Part shown: piece by piece, positions 6,497-11,879 of the stretch
Layout: the number at the start of each line of letters is the position of its first letter
How positions within the stretch are numbered: position 1 is the stretch's first letter
NCBI GenBank assembly: GCA_030040475.1
Contig: JASHTQ010000145.1
Coordinates: 1-11,879 of the forward strand
Length of the DNA: 11,879 bases
Origin: Streptosporangiaceae bacterium
Lineage (GTDB): Bacteria > Actinomycetota > Actinomycetes > Streptosporangiales > Streptosporangiaceae
Direction of reading: 5' to 3'
The notes under the pieces: model-generated
The model's input: the letters and a program-made list of their open reading frames with translations, nothing else
Databases searched by the model: none
Told to the model about the DNA's origin: nothing
Made by a program: the position numbers and the translations under genes

Positions 6497-7558
6497 TCAG
6501 CTGGGCGGGCCGGTCGGCGGGGGCGGCAGCGTGCTGTCCCGCAGGATGACCTCGCCGGGGACTGGGATGACCCGTGGCTCGCCTGCGCTGCCCTCGGACA
6601 GGGTCAGGTTGGCGGCCATCTCCCCCATCTGCTTGAGCGGCAGCCGCACCGTGGTCAGCGGCGGGTACACGTCACGCAGGGTGAGGATGTCGTCGAACCC
6701 GGCCAGCGCGACGTCGGAGGGTACCGTGAGGCCGCCCGCCCGGAGCCGGGCGAGGGCGCCCAGGGCCATCACGTCGGTGACCGCGAAGACGCAGTCGGGC
6801 AACGGCTCGGCCGCCGCCAGGATGGCGCTCATGGCCTCGTAGCCGCCGTCTCTGGTGAATGCGCCGTGGATGACACGGGCCGGGTCGAGCGGCACCGACC
6901 AGGCGGCGAGCCCGGCGCGGAATCCGTCCAGCCGGTCGCTTGCCGTGAGCAGGCCGCGAGGGCCCGCGAGCACGGCGAAGCGGCGGTGCCCTAGCGCCAC
7001 CATCGCCCTGGCCAGGGCCTCGGCGCTCGCGGCGTTCTCCGGCAGGATCGTGTCCACGCCGAGCAGGTCCTGGCCGATACAGACGGCCCGGCCGCCTTGG
7101 CGGGTGAACGCGGCGATCTCCGCGCGCAGCGCGTCCCTGGCCGCCATGTCGTCGGTCCTGCTGCCGATCAGGATCACGGCGCGCGCCCGCTGGGCGCGCA
7201 TCAGCGCCACGTACTCACGCTCGGCCGTCTCGGTCGCCTTCGTGCTGGACATGCAGACCAGCAGGTTCCTGGAGTCGGCGACCTCGATCAGGCCGGCCGC
7301 GATCGTCGAGAAGTACGGGTCGGCGATGTCGTGCACGACCACGCCGACCATCGTGCTCTGCCCGGTGGCAACGGCCCTGGCCTGCAGGTTAGCCGTATAG
7401 CCGAGCTCGGCGGCCGCCTCGTGGACGCGATCGGCGAGGCGCCTGCCGACCCGGCGCGGGCCGTCGTTGACCGCCCGGGACGCGGTGGTCAGCGAGACGC
7501 CCGCGCGATCGGCGACGTCCTGCAGCGTTACCCTCGCGACCGGCCGACCCTGACCCAC
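6497..7558 (-). CDS. LacI-family transcriptional repressor
   Basis: A 353-residue regulator with the LacI architecture. The N-terminal helix-turn-helix is VTLQDVADRAGVSLTTASRA (10-29), followed by NDGPRRVGRRLADRV and the hinge helix near NLQARAVATG (57-66). The periplasmic-binding-protein-like effector domain starts at MVGVVVHDIADPYFS (70-84) and ends near residue 340. Such proteins usually bind a sugar, polyol or related metabolite and release DNA on binding it. The start is a GTG at 7558 with AGGAG 6 bases upstream. The gene is divergent from the plus-strand unit, and the operator at 7613-7628 lies between them, so autoregulation is likely. A second operator beyond its 3' end suggests that it also controls the amine-oxidation unit. 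The effector is unknown. Confidence 0.93.
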   Translation of the reverse strand: MGQGRPVARVTLQDVADRAGVSLTTASRAVNDGPRRVGRRLADRVHEAAAELGYTANLQARAVATGQSTMVGVVVHDIADPYFSTIAAGLIEVADSRNLLVCMSSTKATETAEREYVALMRAQRARAVILIGSRTDDMAARDALRAEIAAFTRQGGRAVCIGQDLLGVDTILPENAASAEALARAMVALGHRRFAVLAGPRGLLTASDRLDGFRAGLAAWSVPLDPARVIHGAFTRDGGYEAMSAILAAAEPLPDCVFAVTDVMALGALARLRAGGLTVPSDVALAGFDDILTLRDVYPPLTTVRLPLKQMGEMAANLTLSEGSAGEPRVIPVPGEVILRDSTLPPPPTGPPS

Positions 7559-7583
7559 TGGCCTCTCCTCATCGCGTCCGCGC

Positions 7584-7612
7584 TTGACGCTCTACCGGTC
7601 CGAACCTAGGCT
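7584..7612 (+). promoter_or_regulatory. Promoter of the four-gene plus-strand unit
   Basis: TTGACG (7584-7589) and TAGGCT (7607-7612) are separated by exactly 17 bases and closely match actinobacterial housekeeping sigma-factor promoters (TTGACn / TAGnnT). Transcription should start near 7619, inside the LacI-type operator, leaving a leader of about 58 bases before the ATG at 7677. Confidence 0.7.
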
Positions 7613-7628
7613 GGGAAAGCACTTTCCC
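7613..7628. promoter_or_regulatory. LacI-family operator overlapping the predicted transcription start
   Basis: GGGAAAGCACTTTCCC consists of perfect 7-base arms around a central CA. It abuts the -10 hexamer, lies 48 bases from the oxidoreductase ATG and 54 bases from the repressor start codon, so it is placed to repress the plus-strand unit and perhaps the repressor gene itself. It is closely related to the site at 6438-6453. Confidence 0.8.
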
Positions 7629-7676
7629 GGATCCAGGCTAGCACCGGCACGCGTCGCCGACCGAAGGCTGAGGTCA

Positions 7677-8828
7677 ATGACTCGGAAGATCATCCACGTG
7701 GCGGTGAACGGCGTCACCGGGCGGATGGGATACCGACAGCACCTGGTACGGTCGCTGCTCAGCATCCGCGAGCAGGGCGGCGTGCTGCTCGACGACGGCA
7801 CCATCGTCTACCCCGAGCCGATCCTGGTCGGGCGGAGCGAGGACCGGCTGCGGGCGATCGCCGAACGGCACGGGCTGGAACGCTGGACCACCAGCCTGGA
7901 CGAGGTGCTCGCCGACCCCGATGTCGAGGTGTACTTCGACACCCAGGTCACCGGCGTCCGCGAGGCCAGCCTGCTGAGGGCGATCGAGGCGGGCAAGCAC
8001 GTCTACACCGAGAAGCCGGTGGCCGAGTCGGTCGAGGGGGCGCTGCGGCTGGCCCGCGCCGCGCAGGCGGCCGGGATCACCCACGGCGTGGTGCACGACA
8101 AGCTGTTCCTGCCTGGCGTGATCAAGCTGCGGCGCCTGGTCAGCGAGGGCTTCTTCGGCCGGGTGCTGTCGGTGCGGCTGGAGTTCGGCTACTGGGTGTT
8201 CGAGGGGGACGTGATCCCGGCGCAGCGGCCGTCCTGGAACTACCGCGCCGAGCAGGGCGGCGGGATAGCGCTCGACATGTTCCCGCACTGGCAGTACCTG
8301 CTCACCGACCTGTTCGGGCCGATCGCGGCGCTGTACGCGAGGAACGTCACGCACCTGCCGCGGCGGTGGGACGAGTCCGGCCGCCCCTACGAGGCGACCG
8401 CGGACGACGCCGCGTACGCGGTGCTCGAGTTCGCCAGCGGTGCGCTCGCGTCGGTGAACTCGTCGTGGGCGGTGCGGGTCAATAGGCGCGAGCTGCTCGA
8501 ACTGCAGGTCGACGGGACCGGCGGCAGCGCGGTGGCGGGGCTGCGGAACTGCGCGGTGCAGCACCGGGTGAGCACGCCGATGCCGGTGTGGAACCCGGAC
8601 CTGCCGGACCCCATCGACTACCAGGCGCAGTGGAGCGACGTGCCGGACAACGCGAGCTTCGACAACGGGTTCAAGGTGGAGTGGGAACTGTTCTTGAAGA
8701 GCGTGGCCGAGGGCAGGCCGTTCGCCTGGAACCTGGCCGAGGGGGCCAGGGGGGTGCAGCTGGCCGACCTGGCACTGCGGTCGTCGGCCGAAGGCCGGCG
8801 GATCGACGTGCCGCCGCTGGACGTCTGA
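7677..8828 (+). CDS. Gfo/Idh/MocA-family NAD(P)-dependent oxidoreductase
   Basis: A 383-residue dehydrogenase of the family that includes inositol and glucose-fructose oxidoreductases. The N-terminal Rossmann domain begins IIHVAVNGVTGRMG (5-18). Its NGVTGRMG loop recalls the GxxGRMG loop of dihydrodipicolinate reductase more than the usual GxGxxG. The nicotinamide-side motif EKP is at 112-114. The C-terminal alpha/beta domain carries GGGIALDMFPHW (194-205), where D200 and H204 match the family's DxxxH catalytic pair. A carbohydrate-like alcohol is the expected substrate, oxidised to a ketone or lactone. The ATG at 7677 is chosen because GAGG precedes it closely and the Rossmann strand begins directly after; an ATG 93 bases upstream lies on the promoter. 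It is the first gene of the unit and the next GTG begins one base after its stop. Confidence 0.9.
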   Translation: MTRKIIHVAVNGVTGRMGYRQHLVRSLLSIREQGGVLLDDGTIVYPEPILVGRSEDRLRAIAERHGLERWTTSLDEVLADPDVEVYFDTQVTGVREASLLRAIEAGKHVYTEKPVAESVEGALRLARAAQAAGITHGVVHDKLFLPGVIKLRRLVSEGFFGRVLSVRLEFGYWVFEGDVIPAQRPSWNYRAEQGGGIALDMFPHWQYLLTDLFGPIAALYARNVTHLPRRWDESGRPYEATADDAAYAVLEFASGALASVNSSWAVRVNRRELLELQVDGTGGSAVAGLRNCAVQHRVSTPMPVWNPDLPDPIDYQAQWSDVPDNASFDNGFKVEWELFLKSVAEGRPFAWNLAEGARGVQLADLALRSSAEGRRIDVPPLDV

Positions 8829-8829
8829 G

Positions 8830-10065
8830 GTGACCGCGCAGATCGGGCTGCCCGGCCGTGCCGAGCCGCTGACCATTCCCGATCCTGGCTGGGCCGCCTG
8901 CTACCCGCCGCCGGTCTCCCGGCGGGTCTACGCGGCCGCCCACGTCGCCGCGCACCCAGGGGGCGAGGCCATCGACTGGGAGTCCACGATGCGCTTCCGC
9001 GATCATCTGTGGGCGCACGGCTTCGGCGTCGCCGAGGCGATGGACACCGCCCAGCGCGGCATGGGCCTGTCCTGGGAGCAGGCCAGCGAACTGATCGCCA
9101 GGTCGGCCGCGCGAGCAAGCCAACACGGAGCGAAACAGATCAGGTCGGATCGTGCGGGCGGAGGCGGCGAAGGGGCCGGCGGTCCAGGCGGCGGGAGTCC
9201 AGAGCGAGGAGAGCCGGGTGCCGCGGGGCTGGTTTGCGGGGTGGGGACCGATCAGCTCAGGGACGGAGAAAGGCATCCGATTGCGCGGATCATCTCCGCT
9301 TACCAGGAGCAGATGGCGGTGGTGCAGGCGGCCGGGGCGGGAGCCCGAGTGGTGCTGATGGCGAGCCGGGCGCTCGCGGCCAGCGCCCGGGGCGCGCGGG
9401 ATTACCTCGGCGTGTACGGGGAACTGCTGAGCCACGCCGAGCAGCCGGTGATCTTGCACTGGCTCGGCGAGGCCTTCGATCCGGCGCTGCGCGGGTACTG
9501 GGGCAGCGGCGAGTTCGGCGCTGCCGCGGACACGGTGCTCGAGCTGATCGACAGGGCAGGCGGGCGGGTGGACGGCGTCAAGCTGTCGGTGCTCGACGCG
9601 GGGCACGAGGTGGCGCTGCGCCGGCGGCTGCCGGCCGGGGTCCGGCTGTATACCGGGGACGACTTCGACTACGCCGACCTCATCCGCGGCGACGGTCACG
9701 GGCACAGTGACGCGCTGCTCGGCGCGTTCGCCGCGATTACGGGTCCGGCGGCGGCTGCGCTCGCGGCACTGGACCGGGGCGACCTGGCGGGGTACGACGC
9801 GGCGATCGCGCCGACCGTCCCGCTCAGCAGGCTGCTCTTCGAGCAGCCGACCTACCACTACAAGGTGGGCGTGGCGTTCCTGGCCTGGCTGAACGGGCTC
9901 CAGCCGCACTTCGCGATGCTGGGCGGGCTGGAGCGGCAGCGGCCGGCCGGGCACCTGATCCGGGTGTTCGAGATGGCGGCCGCGGCGCGGGCGCTTGCCG
10001 AGCCGGACCTCGCGGTGGAGCGGATGAACTGGCTGCTCGCCGGGCTCGGGGGTGAGGGAGCGTGA
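8830..10065 (+). CDS. DUF993 dihydrodipicolinate synthase-like TIM-barrel protein
   Basis: A 411-residue protein that I assign to the DUF993 family, annotated by homology to dihydrodipicolinate synthase/aldolase barrels. Recognisable parts are MRFRDHLWAHGFGVAEAMDT (54-73), CGVGTDQL (136-143), VVLMASRALA (174-183), VILHWLGEAF (207-216), VDGVKLSVLD (247-256) with K251 as the candidate Schiff-base Lys, and LYTGDDFDY (273-281). An aldolase or retro-aldol step on a sugar-derived keto compound is plausible, but no activity is established. About 35 residues (98-132), rich in Gly and charged residues, interrupt the barrel between RSAARAS and GLVCGVG; they look like a lineage-specific insertion. The GTG start lies one base after the oxidoreductase stop, implying translational coupling. 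The 3' end overlaps the next gene by 4 bases. Confidence 0.8.
   Translation: MTAQIGLPGRAEPLTIPDPGWAACYPPPVSRRVYAAAHVAAHPGGEAIDWESTMRFRDHLWAHGFGVAEAMDTAQRGMGLSWEQASELIARSAARASQHGAKQIRSDRAGGGGEGAGGPGGGSPERGEPGAAGLVCGVGTDQLRDGERHPIARIISAYQEQMAVVQAAGAGARVVLMASRALAASARGARDYLGVYGELLSHAEQPVILHWLGEAFDPALRGYWGSGEFGAAADTVLELIDRAGGRVDGVKLSVLDAGHEVALRRRLPAGVRLYTGDDFDYADLIRGDGHGHSDALLGAFAAITGPAAAALAALDRGDLAGYDAAIAPTVPLSRLLFEQPTYHYKVGVAFLAWLNGLQPHFAMLGGLERQRPAGHLIRVFEMAAAARALAEPDLAVERMNWLLAGLGGEGA
9121..9225 (+). other. Low-complexity in-frame insertion within the DUF993 gene
   Basis: These 105 bases encode residues 98-132, including the tract AGGGGEGAGGPGGGSPERGE. Codon third positions lose their usual strong G/C bias in the first third (CAA CAC GGA GCG AAA CAG), unlike the flanking coding sequence. 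The reading frame is kept, so the insertion is either a tolerated surface loop or remains of a small inserted element. The boundaries are set by my recollection of the family and are approximate. Confidence 0.45.
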
Positions 10066-10889
10066 TCGGGCTGGAGCGGCTGTCGCTGAATCAGGCGACG
10101 GTTAAGCACATCGGCCTGAAGGATGCCGTGGACCTGTGCGTGCGGCACGGCATCCCGGCGATCGGGCTGTGGCGGGATCGGGTCGCGGAAGCGGGGCTTG
10201 CCGAGTCGGCAGCGGCGGTTCGGGGCGCCGGGTTGCACGTGTCGAGTCTGTGCCGGGGCGGGTTCTTCACTTGCGCCGACGCGGAAGGACGGCGGGCGGC
10301 GCTTGAGGATAACCGGGCCGCGGTCGCCGAGGCGGCCGCGCTCGGGGCGGATGCGCTGGTCTTGGTGTGCGGGGGGCTGGTACCGGGGAGCCGGGACCTC
10401 GGGCTGGCCCGTCGTTTGGTCGCCGAGGCGATCGGCGAGCTGGTACCCGAGGCGCAGCGGCTGGGGGTCCGGCTGGGGATCGAGGCGCTGCACCCAATGT
10501 TCTGCGCCGACCGGTGCGTGATTTCCTCCCTGGGCGAGGCCGTGGACCTGGCCCTCGTGTTCCCTGCGGACGCGGTGGGGGTGGTGGTGGACACCTACCA
10601 CGTCTGGTGGGACGCGCGGCTGTGCGACCAGATCGCCCGCGCGGCCGGGCGGATCGTCAGCTACCAGGTCTGCGACTGGGTGCTGCCGCTGCCGCAGGAC
10701 GCGCTGCTCGGCCGCGGGCATCTCGGCGACGGCGTGATCGACTTCGGGGCGATCTCGGCCAGCGTGGCGGCGGCGGGTTACGACGGGTACGTCGAGGTCG
10801 AGATCTTCAACGCCGACGTCTGGGCCGCGCCGGCCGACGAGACGGCGGCCACCGTACGGGAGAGGTTCGCGATCGCGCTGGGCCAGTAG
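10062..10889 (+). CDS. Sugar phosphate isomerase/epimerase-like TIM-barrel protein (AP endonuclease 2 fold)
   Basis: A 275-residue xylose-isomerase-like barrel of the family including IolE, IolI and related isomerases. Likely metal ligands are E141 in GIEALHP, D177 with H180 in VVVDTYHVWWD, and E247 in YVEVEIF; H220 in GRGHLGDGVIDF is the expected active-site His. It probably isomerises, epimerises or dehydrates a keto sugar or polyol, presumably the oxidised product of the first enzyme. The GTG start overlaps the preceding TGA as GTGA (10062-10065), with a GGGAG just upstream, so translation is likely coupled. Its stop TAG overlaps the next GTG by one base. The exact reaction cannot be assigned. 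Confidence 0.85.
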   Translation: MIGLERLSLNQATVKHIGLKDAVDLCVRHGIPAIGLWRDRVAEAGLAESAAAVRGAGLHVSSLCRGGFFTCADAEGRRAALEDNRAAVAEAAALGADALVLVCGGLVPGSRDLGLARRLVAEAIGELVPEAQRLGVRLGIEALHPMFCADRCVISSLGEAVDLALVFPADAVGVVVDTYHVWWDARLCDQIARAAGRIVSYQVCDWVLPLPQDALLGRGHLGDGVIDFGAISASVAAAGYDGYVEVEIFNADVWAAPADETAATVRERFAIALGQ

Positions 10890-11806
10890 TGCGGTTCAAT
10901 CGTCTGATGGACGGGGTACGGGCGCCGGAGGAGGACTTCGACATCCCGGCGTTCTGCCGGGCGCTCGGGGTGCCGGGGCTGGCGGACGTGCACACCCATT
11001 TCCTCCCGCCGCGGATGCTGCGGCGGGTGTGGGAGTACTTTGACGCGGCCGGGCCGCTGGTCGGGGTCAGCTGGCCGATCCGGTACAGGTGGAGTGACGA
11101 GGAGCGGGTCGCGCACCTGCGGGGCATGGGGGTGCGGATGTTCAGCGCGCTCGCGTACGCGCACCGGCCGGGGATGGCCGCCGACCTGAACGCGTGGACG
11201 ATGGCGTTCGCGAAGGCCACGCCGGGATGCCTGGAGTCGGCGACGTTCTACCCGGAGCCCGGGGTGGCCGGGTACGTGCGCGACGCGCTGGCAGCGGGAG
11301 CGCGGATCTTCAAGCTCCACCTTCAGGTCGGCGGGTTCTCGCCGGGAGACCCCTTGCTCGACCCGGTGTGGGGGCTGCTTGCCGAGGCAGGGGTGCCAGT
11401 CGTGGTGCACGCGGGGCATGCGCCGGTGGGGAACGCGCACACCGGGCCGGGTCCCTTCGGCGAGGTGCTGGCGCGGTTTCCCAGCCTGCCAGCGATCGTC
11501 GCGCACATGGGGGCGCCGGACTACGAGGCGTTCCTGCGACTCGCCGGCCAGTACGAGCGGGTGGCGCTGGACACGACGATGATCTTCACCGACTTCTTCG
11601 ACGCGCTGGCTCCGTTTCCCGCGACGGCCCGGCCGCTGGTGCGCGAGCTCGGGCTGGCGGGCAAGGTGCTGCTCGGCAGCGACTTTCCCAACATCCCGTA
11701 CCCGTATGCCCGGCAGATCGCCGGGCTGGCCGGGCTGGAGCTCGGCGAGGCGTGGCTGCGCGCGGTGTGCTGGGAAAACCCGGTGGCGTTGTTCGGCGCT
11801 CCGTAA
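10889..11806 (+). CDS. Metal-dependent amidohydrolase family hydrolase
   Basis: A 305-residue TIM-barrel hydrolase of the Amidohydrolase_2 type. The metal-binding HxH is H35/H37 in ADVHTHFLPP, with further candidate ligands H174 (VVVHAGH), H206 (IVAHMGAP) and D265 (LLGSDFPN), in the order expected for the superfamily. Relatives hydrolyse lactones or cyclic amides or decarboxylate aromatic acids. In this unit a lactonase or C-N hydrolase step on a sugar-like intermediate is a reasonable guess. The GTG at 10889 shares one base with the previous stop (TAGTG), favouring coupled translation; an ATG at 10907 would shorten the protein by 6 residues and cannot be excluded, as neither has a good Shine-Dalgarno sequence. 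It is the last gene seen in the unit. Confidence 0.85.
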   Translation: MRFNRLMDGVRAPEEDFDIPAFCRALGVPGLADVHTHFLPPRMLRRVWEYFDAAGPLVGVSWPIRYRWSDEERVAHLRGMGVRMFSALAYAHRPGMAADLNAWTMAFAKATPGCLESATFYPEPGVAGYVRDALAAGARIFKLHLQVGGFSPGDPLLDPVWGLLAEAGVPVVVHAGHAPVGNAHTGPGPFGEVLARFPSLPAIVAHMGAPDYEAFLRLAGQYERVALDTTMIFTDFFDALAPFPATARPLVRELGLAGKVLLGSDFPNIPYPYARQIAGLAGLELGEAWLRAVCWENPVALFGAP

Positions 11807-11879
11807 CGGGGACAGGCGGCCGGCCCGGGCGAGGATGTCGGCCACCTGCTCGCGGGGCAGCGCGGGGGTGCGATGGCCG
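11807..11879. other. Short unassigned tail at the window edge
   Basis: These 73 bases follow the amidohydrolase stop. The minus strand reads REQVADILARAGRL, which looks protein-like, but that frame has no stop until deep inside the amidohydrolase gene, and no minus-strand stop in any frame lies close by. No clear terminator hairpin with a T-run is visible. Confidence 0.3.

Noticed and set aside
9152..9358. An alternative plus-strand frame across the DUF993 insertion, as a sign of a frameshift
   Set aside because: The main frame resumes conserved sequence (CGVGTDQL) without a shift on either side, so an in-frame insertion explains the data better, although a compensated double frameshift is not fully excluded.
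7674..9954. Two long minus-strand open frames opposite the oxidoreductase and DUF993 genes
   Set aside because: Both give Arg/Pro/Gln-rich low-complexity protein, while the plus strand shows conserved family motifs and coupled start/stop junctions.
10778..11845. A 355-codon minus-strand open frame beginning MADILARAGRL near the window edge
   Set aside because: The first residues look protein-like, but the rest runs antisense through the amidohydrolase gene and is Arg/Pro-rich. A real convergent gene would need a stop near 11806, and none is present in any minus frame there.

Overview
The window is GC-rich, with G/C-ending codons, GTG starts and tightly packed genes, and it reads as chromosomal DNA from an actinomycete. 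The secreted G1 (glutamic) peptidase at the left edge belongs to a family typical of acid-tolerant microbes, so an acidic-soil actinomycete is a reasonable guess; the genus cannot be fixed from the sequence. I see no rRNA, tRNA, CRISPR array, transposase or phage gene.

Layout. (1) Bases 1-457 hold a possible 3' end of an upstream gene, then about 380 bases of comparatively AT-rich non-coding DNA leading to a secreted G1 peptidase (458-1297, +). (2) A convergent junction with a large bulged hairpin (1346-1402) separates it from a three-gene minus-strand unit transcribed right to left: aldehyde dehydrogenase (6362-4899), APC-type permease (4863-3400) and copper-dependent primary amine oxidase (3289-1367). 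Together they would import an amine, deaminate it oxidatively to an aldehyde plus NH3 and H2O2, and oxidise the aldehyde to an acid. (3) A LacI-family repressor gene (7558-6497, -) follows. (4) A four-gene plus-strand unit with overlapping or abutting reading frames runs from 7677 to 11806: a Gfo/Idh/MocA oxidoreductase, a DUF993 dihydrodipicolinate-synthase-like TIM-barrel protein, a sugar phosphate isomerase/epimerase-like protein and a metal-dependent amidohydrolase. This set looks like catabolism of a sugar, polyol or sugar acid.

How they connect. Two related 16-bp LacI-type palindromes flank the repressor gene. One (7613-7628) sits at the predicted transcription start of a good promoter (TTGACG-N17-TAGGCT) for the plus-strand unit. 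The other (6438-6453) lies in front of the aldehyde dehydrogenase-permease-amine oxidase unit. The simplest reading is one repressor controlling both arms, which joins amine oxidation to sugar-like catabolism in a single regulon. I infer a pathway for an aminated polyol or sugar, or one in which an amine-derived aldehyde feeds the same route. I do not recognise the complete combination as a described pathway.
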